A DNA stretch of 64,000 bases from Nitrososphaerota archaeon (GTDB lineage Archaea; Thermoproteota; Nitrososphaeria; Nitrososphaerales; Nitrosopumilaceae). Positions 1-8,786 of the stretch are shown here, piece after piece (position 1 is the first letter of the stretch; each line of letters begins with the position of its first letter). The stretch is from NCBI GenBank assembly GCA_028867785.1, contig JAGWFS010000007.1, forward strand, positions 1 to 64,000. Direction: 5' to 3'. The position numbers and the translations under genes were made by a program. The notes under the pieces are model-generated. The model did not search any database and had not been told where the DNA came from. It was given only the letters and a program-made list of their open reading frames with translations.

Positions 1-579
1 CGATCTAAAAAGGTCACAGTCGGAGTTATCGTTGCAGTGTCTATTGTCGTTCTGATTCTAACAGGGATGGTATACTCTCAGAAGCATTACAAGACAATGG
101 AAAGCATGTTTGGTAATGCAACGCAAACATATCGGACCCACAATGATACGACGCTAATTCTTGATCAGATTACAAAGCTGGAATACAAAAATGGAGAGAA
201 CATAACAGTGACTCCAGAATTGATAAACATAGGAAATAGGAACATAGATATAGCTTATTGGGAACCTCTGACTGCTTTTGAAATTAAGGATATGAATAAC
301 AAAATCGTATGGCCTAAATTTGACGGAATAGGTTTTACTCCGGAGTGGCATGGCATAGTAACAATAAAGCCCGGGGAACATCTTGTCGAGCACGCATGGG
401 GACAGCGTTTTACACTTTATCCGCAAATACATGAGCCAGGAAATTATATTGTAAGGTCAGTTGCATTTTTTACGTTTGATACACATACCAAATATATGAA
501 CTCCGTACAACCTCTGTGGTCAAAACCTATCCAGATTACGGTATTGCCAGAAAAATACGTTGGTAATCACACTAATTGA
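1..579 (+). CDS. Secreted or membrane-anchored protein, 5' end outside window
   Basis: The frame is open from base 1 and begins with basic residues (RSKKVT) followed by one strongly hydrophobic segment, so the true start probably lies just left of the window; a GTG at 37 is an internal alternative inside the hydrophobic stretch. The remainder, about 160 residues, looks like a single extracellular beta-rich domain with aromatic and glycine-proline turns and no cysteines. Its general style resembles the protein at 30670-31293, but I see no diagnostic motif. Function unknown. Confidence 0.7.
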   Translation, partial: RSKKVTVGVIVAVSIVVLILTGMVYSQKHYKTMESMFGNATQTYRTHNDTTLILDQITKLEYKNGENITVTPELINIGNRNIDIAYWEPLTAFEIKDMNNKIVWPKFDGIGFTPEWHGIVTIKPGEHLVEHAWGQRFTLYPQIHEPGNYIVRSVAFFTFDTHTKYMNSVQPLWSKPIQITVLPEKYVGNHTN

Positions 580-705
580 GGCTTGGAATGATCCCAGTCT
601 CAACACTAGTTACAATAAGCAAGTCTAACTGTCTTTGTAATATCTCTAGTCAAGCATGATAGAATTAACGAAATGCCAAAGAAAAAAGGGAAGAGTGATT
701 TACAC

Positions 706-1152
706 TCACAAAGCATGTGCTGCAACTGCATATTCGGTAGGCTGTGCTCCTGCCGGCAAGGCGCCTGCAGTTACTTGTATGGTCCAAACTCCTGCTATGG
801 GACCAGCAATGTTGCATTCTGCAACAGTTAGTGTTGTACCACCTATTACTGGACATGGGTGTGCAGTGTTAGTAGGATCTATGGCCGTCAACGTCATCAC
901 TGGCTTGGAGTTGGCATTGTCAACCATCAATGCTACATGAAGATTGGCGCCTCCTGCAACGTTATAGTTGTAGGTGTTGACCTGCCCTGGATTTACAGCA
1001 TCCGTCCACATTGTGGGATTGCCTGGCAGATTTGCAAATGCGGCTGGTGACATTGACATTGCCATCACTGCCACTATGGCAGCAGAGATTGCAGCAATTC
1101 CAGCTTTATGTTTTTGGTTTCTGACATTTAGTCTTGTCATCGTTATCTTCAT
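706..1152 (-). CDS. Small secreted protein, Ala/Pro/Thr-rich
   Basis: A 148-residue protein with an n-region MKITMTRLNVRNQKHK, a hydrophobic Ala-rich core and a likely signal peptidase site near AFA-NLPG. The mature part, about 105 residues, contains two cysteines and beta-strand-like sequence ending AAHAL. The frame stays open up to 1353, but the translation above 1152 lacks protein character and would put about 67 residues before the signal peptide, so I start at the ATG at 1152 (1140 is also possible). Cell-surface or extracellular; function not recognised. Confidence 0.72.
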   Translation of the reverse strand: MKITMTRLNVRNQKHKAGIAAISAAIVAVMAMSMSPAAFANLPGNPTMWTDAVNPGQVNTYNYNVAGGANLHVALMVDNANSKPVMTLTAIDPTNTAHPCPVIGGTTLTVAECNIAGPIAGVWTIQVTAGALPAGAQPTEYAVAAHAL

Positions 1153-1649
1153 TTCTGAAATTAGTAAATAAATTGGTAGGATTATTGTGGCGACAAGTGA
1201 TTCGGTTGTGCTCGTGTTGATCCGTTGGATCTTGGTACATGATGACAAAATTTTTTCAACAAGAAAATTTTCAAGCAGAAAAATTATTGCATAAAAATAT
1301 CTGTGCTCACTTGTGCTCACGTGTCTCCGCTTGTCACCATGATAATCCGGCAATCAATAACTAGAATTTGCCAAAACTATTACCAACTTTTCCATCATTA
1401 ATAAAATGATATATGAAATTTGAATTTCAGCGAAACTTGTCAGTTCTAAAGGCATATCCCTCTTTGTGATATACTTATGATTTTACCAAAACGACACGAC
1501 TCATTTGGACAAAATTTAATATGTATGCCTGATGCATGCGGAACGATGCATTGTAAGATGCAAATCTACGCAATTCTTAAATTGTATACGGTACAAACAA
1601 AAAAAAAGAGGCGATAGATCATACGTTAGCATCAAGTACGTACAAGAGC
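1153..1649. other. Intergenic region between divergent genes
   Basis: About 500 bp, AT-rich, with no convincing gene. It holds a perfect tandem pair TGTGCTCAC at 1302-1310 and 1312-1320, with a related GTGCTCGTG near 1208, and a palindrome GAAAATTTTC near 1264. These sit upstream of the minus-strand secreted gene and could be regulatory, but nothing proves it. Confidence 0.4.
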
Positions 1650-2123
1650 GTGAACTACGTACCAAATCTGATAAAAATAGCGATCATCGTTTTATCACTT
1701 GCTGCAATACCTGTAGTGTATCACATACCTTTTGGATTTCAGTTTGGTGTTTATCATACAAGACAGAGATACGGGTATCACGATTTTACAACAGAACATC
1801 TTTTCCCGAATTTGTCCCAGCTTGTTTTTTCAACTAGCCGTTCATTCGATAAAACAAGAAGTTCATCAAAAATCGAATCGACAGTAATATTTAAGATCGA
1901 TATGCCACACCTGTACTGTATAATGAAGGCAATTGAAGAGAGCGGTTCAATCGGAAAGACAGCACTCTCGCAAAAAGTCAATATGAATCCCGTGAGAGTG
2001 AGGCCATATCTTGAGTGGATGTATAATAAAGTGCTCCTTGAATCGATCATAGAAGATGCGAAGGTAAAATTCAAGATGACTCCAGAGGGTCTTCAATTTT
2101 TAAAACAATATGCCAGCCCTTGA
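1650..2123 (+). CDS. Membrane-anchored winged-helix protein
   Basis: 157 residues starting at GTG; the frame is closed by a TAA at 1578 and has no upstream ATG. Residues 6-32 form a hydrophobic segment. Residues 87-155 look like a winged helix: a helix at HLYCIMKAIEES, a recognition-helix region at SQKVNMNPVRVRPYLEWM, then a wing and KFKMTPEGLQFLKQY. That C-terminal pattern is typical of archaeal single-domain wHTH proteins of the Sso10a/HTH_45 type. A membrane-tethered DNA-binding regulator is the simplest reading; ligand and targets are unknown. Confidence 0.6.
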   Translation: MNYVPNLIKIAIIVLSLAAIPVVYHIPFGFQFGVYHTRQRYGYHDFTTEHLFPNLSQLVFSTSRSFDKTRSSSKIESTVIFKIDMPHLYCIMKAIEESGSIGKTALSQKVNMNPVRVRPYLEWMYNKVLLESIIEDAKVKFKMTPEGLQFLKQYASP

Positions 2124-2186
2124 ATTGTGGGTTAATTAATTTTGTGTACAGATCTGTATGTAAAATGTACGAAAGTGTAAGCGCGG

Positions 2187-2195
2187 CTTATTAAC
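2187..2195 (+). promoter_or_regulatory. TATA box for the 2218 gene
   Basis: CTTATTAAC is centred 27 bp before the ATG at 2218, the spacing expected for a leaderless archaeal transcript. This also argues for the ATG at 2218 rather than the in-frame GTG at 2203. Confidence 0.5.
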
Positions 2196-2217
2196 AATTG
2201 TTGTGTTGTACCGTGCA

Positions 2218-2841
2218 ATGACAACTGATAACGTCAAAAACAACACAAAGAAATCCAGAAACCACAAAAGAGAGATTACTGCAATTATGGGAGTTACTAT
2301 TGCGACAGTTGCAATAGGCATGTTGTTTGGTCAGAATGTAACAGCAGCGTTTACTGCACATCAAAAGATGGAAGTACCAGTTGGGTTTGGCATTGGCTAT
2401 GAACCCTTTAACTTTAGACTTCCTGATGAGGCATTAGATGGCATACATTACACAGGCATACGACCAGGCGGAATGCCAGAAGCAACAATAGCAAAGGGAA
2501 GCATTGTTTCACTCCCGATCTCTATTGAACCAACTGGAATAGCGAAGAAGCCAATCACTATTCAGTTCACCACTACCTTTGGTGATCAACTAGGATTACC
2601 AAAGCTGCCACCCGGCGTCCATGTGACCATCCAACCTAATACTCTAGTATTACAACCAGGACAGGGAACAACAACTATCAACATGGTTGTTCAAGTAGAT
2701 GGCAATGCACCCGATGGAACCTACATGCAAAACATAGTGGGAAAGTGGGGAGGACCAAATGATTTCCTTGGTTCGGCAGTTAGTTTGAAAATAGGACATG
2801 GAACCCAACAATTTCTCCTGCCAAAGGATGTGGGACAATGA
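2218..2841 (+). CDS. Secreted protein with one N-terminal membrane segment
   Basis: 207 residues. A basic N-terminus (NTKKSRNHKRE) is followed by a hydrophobic segment at residues 24-43 ending near TAAF, then an extracellular beta-rich domain with many Pro/Gly turns (for example LPKLPPGVHVTIQPNTLVLQ) and a conserved-looking NMVVQVDG strand resembling Ig-like or CARDB-type surface domains. Its stop overlaps the next start by four bases (ATGA), so the two are probably one operon. Function unknown. Confidence 0.7.
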   Translation: MTTDNVKNNTKKSRNHKREITAIMGVTIATVAIGMLFGQNVTAAFTAHQKMEVPVGFGIGYEPFNFRLPDEALDGIHYTGIRPGGMPEATIAKGSIVSLPISIEPTGIAKKPITIQFTTTFGDQLGLPKLPPGVHVTIQPNTLVLQPGQGTTTINMVVQVDGNAPDGTYMQNIVGKWGGPNDFLGSAVSLKIGHGTQQFLLPKDVGQ

Positions 2842-3647
2842 AAGCAATATCTTACATTCTGACAATAGCTCTGGTTGGAACCTTATTTGCTGGAATCCAT
2901 GATTCATACGCTCAAAGCTCTTATGATCACGCACTCTTTGGGGGAATTTCCACACAACAAGCAGCAGGACAAAATATGGGAGATATCAATGTCAAACTGC
3001 TTTATCCACAAACATTTGTTAATAGTGGTGAAGATCACAATTGGCACTTGGATGTGGTGGACAACTCAGGTTGGACACACAACGTGGGATATTATGTAAA
3101 CAACGCAAATCAATTTGCGGCCTTTTTTGATGAAGAAATTTTCGGCGGCACATTGAAACATAATTACCAAGGAATGACCAATCTAGGAAGCAGTGGAAGT
3201 GCACAGGACTTTGCTTTAAGATATGATGGAACCGAATGGGATTATTATTTTGGGCCCAATCTTGAAGATTTTAGTACAAGTTCACCCGGTACTTCCTTTG
3301 ACACGTTCGATACGTATGCTCTAGCCGAGCAAATATGTCCAACATCACCCAACTGCACTAGCAGTAGTGGTAGAGGATCTATGCCTGTAATTGATATGCC
3401 ACACGCCGTACAATATGCTAATAGTGTCTCTTATCCACCCTCATCATGGAACCAATTAAGTGGAGCGCAGGCCTATTATCAGGCTATTTTGAATGGGGTC
3501 ACGTATGGCAATTCACAATCGGTACTCTGTCCTCCCATGAGTATGGCAGGCCATGACCAGATAAGCACTCTTGCAAGTAATGAACTGGAAACTGGAGATA
3601 ATGTGGTTGGTACATGTACTGCGGTCAATGTATTTCTTTGGCCGTAA
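2838..3647 (+). CDS. Secreted protein of unknown function
   Basis: 269 residues with a clear signal peptide (MKAISYILTIALVGTLFAGIH, cleavage near SYAQSS). The mature region is rich in Tyr, Trp, Asn and Ser, with four cysteines in the last 130 residues that could form two disulfides. It starts inside the stop of the preceding gene (ATGA overlap), so it is translationally coupled to another secreted protein. Not recognised. Confidence 0.7.
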   Translation: MKAISYILTIALVGTLFAGIHDSYAQSSYDHALFGGISTQQAAGQNMGDINVKLLYPQTFVNSGEDHNWHLDVVDNSGWTHNVGYYVNNANQFAAFFDEEIFGGTLKHNYQGMTNLGSSGSAQDFALRYDGTEWDYYFGPNLEDFSTSSPGTSFDTFDTYALAEQICPTSPNCTSSSGRGSMPVIDMPHAVQYANSVSYPPSSWNQLSGAQAYYQAILNGVTYGNSQSVLCPPMSMAGHDQISTLASNELETGDNVVGTCTAVNVFLWP

Positions 3648-3746
3648 CCCAATTTCTTTTTTAATGTGATGCCGTATAAACTGAAGTGATAACTAGAAGA
3701 AAGACACTAATTTTAGTTAGTATGTTCTATGGAGAGTTGAGGTCTA

Positions 3747-4775
3747 ATGAGATATCTTATAATGATCATTACCATAAGTATTGCATTTTTTGCCTTGTTA
3801 CAAGGAGCATACTCGACAAATTTTGAACCAAAAACGCTAACTTCTCTTTACCATGAATATGGGTTGATTGTAAGGGGAAAAGTACTTTCCATATCTTACA
3901 TACCTGAAAAAAATATGACTCAATATAATTTTCAGATTCTCGAATATGTTACTCCAACGCAACAATTCAAAACCATAACCGCTTTTTCAAATTCATCTGT
4001 TATACCAAATGTAAAAACTAATCAAACACAGACATCATTCTTCTCAGGTGATGTAGTTCAACTGTATTTAGATAATTCCACAAGTGGCTACTATATATCG
4101 CCATATTCCTTTGCGCTACCAGGAAACTGCAAAAATTCCAGCATAGGGCCAAACTATGTGTCTGTATCCACAATGCCGATATCTACCGCTGCTTACAGTT
4201 GGCGTTTATTTGATTCAAGAGGTAATTTGATAACAGGAGATGTACCAGTAAATAAAGAAATTTTTGTAAAAGCAAGTGGTGACATTATTAACGCTAGCCC
4301 ATTTGAAAACAGAACAATTGAAATATCAATAATCAGAGAAGGTGACACAAAACCGGTTCTTCAATATCTTAAACAAATTGACATGCAACCTTGTTCACTG
4401 ATTGACCCTAACTTGGAATTCACTCCTGAACAAACTGGCAATTATTCTATTAGTGTCAAGTTATTAGGTGGAATTTATGACGGTAAAATAATAATAGACA
4501 ATAGTACAGATTTTACTTCTAGCTTTTCTGTATCGAATTCAAACGGAGGAAACATTACGGGTACATCTGATACGAATTTTTCCGTCAGATCAGGCATGGT
4601 GCTATCCAATCAAATGTCTCCTCTTAAACAATTTCAGGTAGGAATACCTGTAAACAAAGTTACTTGTGAGCAAGGACTTGAAGTTATTCAGAGTGTAGCA
4701 GATGGTTCTCCAGCATGTGTAAAACCTGATACTGCCCATATACTTGTTAAACGTGGTTGGGGTCATTTGCCATAA
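3747..4775 (+). CDS. Secreted protein with thaumarchaeal C-terminal LKQF...DGSPACVKP module
   Basis: 342 residues, signal peptide at 1-23 (ending QGAYST). The body contains beta-strand-rich sequence with many potential N-glycosylation sequons. The C-terminus carries PLKQFQVGIPVNKVTC, DGSPACVKPDTA and RGWG, a short two-cysteine module that I recall at the end of many thaumarchaeal secreted proteins. The module suggests a shared anchoring or binding role; this is inference. Confidence 0.68.
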   Translation: MRYLIMIITISIAFFALLQGAYSTNFEPKTLTSLYHEYGLIVRGKVLSISYIPEKNMTQYNFQILEYVTPTQQFKTITAFSNSSVIPNVKTNQTQTSFFSGDVVQLYLDNSTSGYYISPYSFALPGNCKNSSIGPNYVSVSTMPISTAAYSWRLFDSRGNLITGDVPVNKEIFVKASGDIINASPFENRTIEISIIREGDTKPVLQYLKQIDMQPCSLIDPNLEFTPEQTGNYSISVKLLGGIYDGKIIIDNSTDFTSSFSVSNSNGGNITGTSDTNFSVRSGMVLSNQMSPLKQFQVGIPVNKVTCEQGLEVIQSVADGSPACVKPDTAHILVKRGWGHLP

Positions 4776-4816
4776 AACATTTTAATCTCAACTTACATTA
4801 CTAAATCAATATTGAA

Positions 4817-4842
4817 AAAACCGTTGCAAAAGGGGCGGTTTT
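4817..4842 (+). terminator. Hairpin after the 3747 gene
   Basis: AAAACCG (4817-4823) pairs with CGGTTTT (4836-4842), leaving a 12-nt loop, about 40 bp after the preceding stop codon. It could act as a terminator or 3'-end structure. Confidence 0.3.
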
Positions 4843-4914
4843 GGACGCTGCAGTTGGCGGAAACCACTAGACCCGCCTAAAATTATTAATTTTGTGTGTT
4901 ATGGAGTAAATCAT

Positions 4915-5318
4915 AATGTCTGAAGAGTTCTCAAGTGAAGATATTGAGTAGATAATACAAGAAAACAAAGATCTTGTTGAAGGAAGAGGAGAATCTTTTG
5001 GTGTAAACGAAGAGAGACTATTAGAGGTATTTTCTCGATTAAACTCATTTAACCACATTACCGACAAAAGAGACCGAATTATAAAGAAAGTAGCTCATAT
5101 TTTGGCAATGGTTGCTTGGCAGCAGTCGTTCAGTGATGGGAAAAGAAATTGCATTATCTGTAGCAAAACTATTCTTACGCAGGAATGGATTTGATTTACC
5201 ACTCCACACGCTAGAAGATGAGAAAGAACTTTTTGTTCTTCTTGTAAAAACCATATTCAAATTTGATGGTGATCCTACAATCATTGGCGAAATAGAGAAT
5301 ATCTATTCAAGAACGTAA
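4915..5318 (+). pseudogene. Doc/Fic-family protein, broken by a stop and a frameshift
   Basis: The conceptual protein starts MSEEFSSEDIE, meets an in-frame TAG, continues IIQENKDLVEGRGESFGVNE and reaches a degenerate Fic motif region (AWQQSFSDG). Near 5140 the reading frame shifts by one base, and the Fic helix continues as KEIALSVAKLFLRRNGFD followed by a typical Doc C-terminus. Restoring one base gives FSDGNK-like sequence, matching the Fic core (HPFxxGNxR) with the His replaced. A TATA box (TTATTAATTT, 4884-4893) remains 26 bp upstream, so the gene decayed recently or is still transcribed. Doc proteins are AMP/phosphotransferase toxins; no antitoxin is evident next to it. Confidence 0.68.
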
Positions 5319-5325
5319 CAAACTA

Positions 5326-5559
5326 TTAACCGAATTTGTCAAGGGATAACGCCTTAAATAAACGTGGATTTTCTTCCCTTATTTTTTTCAATTCGCTGCG
5401 CATGGATGATTTTGGGACCTTTTGTTCAATATGCTTTATGTATTCACTTGGCGTATGCTTCTTACCAGTAGCTTTACCAGATTCCATCTTTCTGACTTTT
5501 TCTTCAATCTCAGGAGAGAGTTCTGGCATTTCTTTTGCCCTCTTTGTAGAAGACTGCAT
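5326..5559 (-). CDS. Small charged helical protein
   Basis: 77 residues, highly charged, predicted mostly helical: SPEIEEKVRKMESGKATGKK, then SEYIKHIEQKVPKSSM and a Lys/Glu-rich end. It is convergent with the broken Doc gene. No membrane segment and no cysteines. Not recognised; composition looks genuinely coding. Confidence 0.5.
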   Translation of the reverse strand: MQSSTKRAKEMPELSPEIEEKVRKMESGKATGKKHTPSEYIKHIEQKVPKSSMRSELKKIREENPRLFKALSLDKFG

Positions 5560-5866
5560 GCACTAACTAGTACTAACTTCTTATTATTGCTATTTGTGGC
5601 ATAAATGCAATTTATGGAACAATACATGCATAGATGGTGTATGGGTGGAACTTGGGATGAACCTTGATAGCAAATCCAACCATGCCAGATTCTTCATCTG
5701 TCGGTGCAATGACTGACCATCAGTTCAAAAATCATCTGACCAGAATCACAAAATGTCAACAACAATGCAAATCTAGTCGACACTTCATTAACAAATATAT
5801 GGAAATTTACAACAGATTGAGAAATTTTTCTCTAGTTATGTATCTGATTTGAGAAAATAATTCATC
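5560..5866. other. Intergenic region, possible short ORF
   Basis: 307 bp. A plus-strand frame of 62 codons from a TTG at 5664 ends at 5852, but it lacks a good start, promoter or recognisable domain, so I do not call it. Nothing else is evident. Confidence 0.35.
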
Positions 5867-7582
5867 CTATCCGTGCGACATGTCATCAAGTGCATTTTTT
5901 CGAAGTATCTTTTTTCCGCTCTTGACTACTATCAATGGGTTGGCGTTTTCATAATCTGTAGGTAGTCTTACTGCGGAAATGCTTCCTTCCAGAACATGTC
6001 TTGGTTTGTCCAAGTTTGTATCTGTCCAGAAGCAGACTTGCTTATCACATAATATGATGCAATCCTCTATTGTCTGGCCGCTGTTTCGTATTCTGATGTG
6101 CGTGCTTGCATCCTGGACAAATTTTTCTATTGTAAAATGATATTCCCTTGCAATCTTCCTGGCTACCTTGGTCTTGACAATCCAAGTTATTATGCCAACG
6201 GCTCCGGAGGCTATGACTGATGTTATTACTCCTTCTAAGACTCTGTTGTCAAGATCACTGTTTGCAGGAGGATTTGGTGTAGGTTGTGTGAGGTTTGCTG
6301 GTTGTTCCTGTTTGACAGTTGGATTGTGGAGGTTCTGGTACCTGAGAATTCCTGACAGGTCGTTATTTATGGAGCTTGTAGTCATGGTAACATTGGATAT
6401 TATGCCTCTGGGATCTTTTATTACTATAAACTGCTGATATTCGTTCTGAGTCAGAACAACACTGTTTAATGTTACACCATCGGCCGCAGTGAAATCAAAT
6501 TCTACGTTGATCTGCTGAGAAGGATTCGGGCCTTGCGCATTTGACACAGGAAATGTAGCATTTGACTTGGGTGGCGTAGTGTTTGACCCAGATGGGGAAA
6601 TACCTGATACCGATGACGCATTGTTCAATGTTTTTTGCGTACCTGTGGATTGTAAAGAAGACAGTGGAGTTGCCGATGCTTCGTTTGACGGGTTGCTTAT
6701 TGTCTCGCTTGCAAAAACTGCAGAGACCCGGTATGTATAGGTGGTTCCAGTAGTCAGTCCATCAATAGTATATTTCGTATTAAGACTGACCGTATTGTCC
6801 TCAATGGACACATACACTCCAGATGCCTGCTTCCATTCTATTTTGTAACCTGTGATAACCTGTCCGTAGGTCTGCTCCGGGGCCAGCCAAGATAGGATAA
6901 TCTGTGTGTGAGATGTGGCAACTGCAATAAGCGGTGCAGGGACAGAAGTCGATATCTGATGATTATTCTGGTATGTGATAACGTTGTTTAAATCGCTATT
7001 TATCGACTGGGCTGTTTGCATGCTGTTGGAAATTATGCTTCTTGATTCAATTTTTGTGAGCAACTGTCCATAGTCTATCTGCGTCAGCACAACTCCATAC
7101 AGCGTTGTTCCGTCCGATGGCGTAAAGTCAAACCTTTCATTTACTGCAGGTGAGGAGCTTGGACTGGATACTGCTTGTGTTGAGGTTGTTGTTGGAGTTG
7201 CAGATGCCCATTTTGATGGGTCAGTTGTGGAATAATCAGAATATACCGCAGAAACTCTAAAAGTATATGTAGTTCCAGTCTTGAGTCCTGTCACAGAATA
7301 AGTGGGAAAAGTGCTTCCGGTGTTTGCCATTATTGGATCAAAAACACCCACCCCGACCATCTTTTCAATCTTGTACCCTATGATTGCTTTGCCATAGTTT
7401 TGTGATGGCGGCAACCATGTTAGAGTTATTTGTGTTGGTGATACCGCAGTAGCGTTTAGGTCTGTCGGGGTTTCTGTAGTGCTGGTAATTGCATAAGCAT
7501 TCTCTGACGTGACTGCACAAACTGCTACAAGTATGACAGATAATGTTATGATTGTGAAACCATGTCTAGATTTTATGTCCAT
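5867..7582 (-). CDS. FN3-containing single-pass surface protein with cytosolic tail
   Basis: 571 residues. Signal peptide at 1-32 (ending NAYAIT), then two fibronectin type III domains (about 36-130 and 210-305, each with the TYTFRVSAV/TYTYRVSAV strand). Each FN3 is followed by a repeated module of about 60 residues (FDFTPSDGTTLYGVVLTQ and EFDFTAADGVTLNSVVLTQ). A transmembrane helix lies at about 455-478, followed by a cytoplasmic tail of about 90 residues rich in beta strands with two cysteines. This is a type I-like topology with duplicated ectodomain units; it could be a receptor or adhesin. Function inferred only from architecture. Confidence 0.72.
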   Translation of the reverse strand: MDIKSRHGFTIITLSVILVAVCAVTSENAYAITSTTETPTDLNATAVSPTQITLTWLPPSQNYGKAIIGYKIEKMVGVGVFDPIMANTGSTFPTYSVTGLKTGTTYTFRVSAVYSDYSTTDPSKWASATPTTTSTQAVSSPSSSPAVNERFDFTPSDGTTLYGVVLTQIDYGQLLTKIESRSIISNSMQTAQSINSDLNNVITYQNNHQISTSVPAPLIAVATSHTQIILSWLAPEQTYGQVITGYKIEWKQASGVYVSIEDNTVSLNTKYTIDGLTTGTTYTYRVSAVFASETISNPSNEASATPLSSLQSTGTQKTLNNASSVSGISPSGSNTTPPKSNATFPVSNAQGPNPSQQINVEFDFTAADGVTLNSVVLTQNEYQQFIVIKDPRGIISNVTMTTSSINNDLSGILRYQNLHNPTVKQEQPANLTQPTPNPPANSDLDNRVLEGVITSVIASGAVGIITWIVKTKVARKIAREYHFTIEKFVQDASTHIRIRNSGQTIEDCIILCDKQVCFWTDTNLDKPRHVLEGSISAVRLPTDYENANPLIVVKSGKKILRKNALDDMSHG

Positions 7583-7607
7583 GTCTTTTGTATTCTAAAA
7601 ACATCGG

Positions 7608-8786
7608 CTATTTATCTTCATGACCAATTTCAGCCAGGCCCAATATGGCCCTTGGAAATACCTCCCTTGCCTGTTCTTCTTTTTTGAGGTATCGCTCATA
7701 GCCTGAAATGGGGCTGAGTGAATCTTCATCCATGATGGAATAGTTTGTCAACCCAGCTTCATTGAACAAACCCTCAAGTTCCTCTTTTGAAAACCATTTC
7801 GAATAAACCCCCTTTGTAGTCCTGAGGATGGAATTGTCTTCGTCTTCTTTTGAAGTAACTATGTCGCCCACTGTTTTTTTGACTTCTCTGCCGTAGAAAG
7901 TTTTCAGGCCAAAGCTTTTGAAGAGTTTTTTGTTGAACACAGATACCATTATGGTTCCATGCGGCTGGGCAAGGTTTTTCATTGATTTGAGCAGCTGCAC
8001 CTGCAAATCATGATTTTCTTGGTTGCCAAGGGTTTGGAATGTGCAAACTATCACTTTGTAGGTGTCGAAAAACATCTTATGGTTGAGACGAAAGTTTTGG
8101 GCAATTCCATTTATGGGGAATATCCTGTCATAAAAGTAGTGACCCAGACCGTATCTGCGCAGTAACTTGGCGGAATGGCTAGTCATTTCCATGGAATAAT
8201 CGATTCCAATAACATGAGACAAATTCCTTTCATAGGAAGAATCATATCTGTAAAGCATCCCAGTTTCAGGATTTTTTTTCAATTCTTTGCACGAGTCTGC
8301 GCTAATCTTTGATCCCAAAAGTAGAAGATATCGACCAGGCCCAGAACCTGCATCGATAAAAGCCACCTTTTTGTCTTTTAGCAATTTATCCAGATATTGT
8401 ATGACAAGAATGTCCTCGAATCGTTCGTAGGAACGGGCTGACCAGGCTGCATCTGTGGGATGGACAACATTTCTAAAGTATTGTTTTGCCATGTTGCTAC
8501 TTGCTAGAATCCCACTTATCAGATCATGTTCATCTTTTGTAAGTTTGCCTAAATGGAGTCTGTCTTTTATTTTCCGCGTCAAAATTCCTTTTGCACAAAT
8601 TTCTGCTCTAATCTTTGGAGGAATAAGATTTAGAGATCCATTCTCAAAAGGAAAATCTGCGTTACATTTACTGCATAAAAGTTCTATCTGCCTGTTACCT
8701 GATTTTTTGTCTTTAAAATTTAATGAAGAGCCGCACACTGGGCATTCTACTACGAACGTATTTTTGTAAAGCGCAGGTGTGATCAT
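7608..8786 (-). CDS. SAM-dependent methyltransferase with N-terminal zinc ribbon
   Basis: 392 residues. The N-terminus has CPVCGSSLNF followed by CSKCNADFPF, a Trm112-like zinc ribbon as in many methyltransferases acting on RNA or small molecules. The central class I methyltransferase motif I is AFIDAGSGPGRYLLLL; later acidic and aromatic motifs include VIGIDYSMEM and VIVCTFQTLGNQ. Substrate unknown. The ATG overlaps the stop of the upstream regulator (8783-8786, ATGA), so the pair is one operon. Confidence 0.75.
   Translation of the reverse strand: MITPALYKNTFVVECPVCGSSLNFKDKKSGNRQIELLCSKCNADFPFENGSLNLIPPKIRAEICAKGILTRKIKDRLHLGKLTKDEHDLISGILASSNMAKQYFRNVVHPTDAAWSARSYERFEDILVIQYLDKLLKDKKVAFIDAGSGPGRYLLLLGSKISADSCKELKKNPETGMLYRYDSSYERNLSHVIGIDYSMEMTSHSAKLLRRYGLGHYFYDRIFPINGIAQNFRLNHKMFFDTYKVIVCTFQTLGNQENHDLQVQLLKSMKNLAQPHGTIMVSVFNKKLFKSFGLKTFYGREVKKTVGDIVTSKEDEDNSILRTTKGVYSKWFSKEELEGLFNEAGLTNYSIMDEDSLSPISGYERYLKKEEQAREVFPRAILGLAEIGHEDK

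Noticed and set aside
656-1171. Several plus-strand frames opposite the 706-1152 gene
   Set aside because: They mirror the minus-strand gene, which has a clear signal peptide; the plus-strand translations look like random Cys/His-rich antisense.
5664-5852. Plus-strand frame of 62 codons
   Set aside because: TTG start without promoter or ribosome site, and no recognisable domain; not convincing in a gap region.
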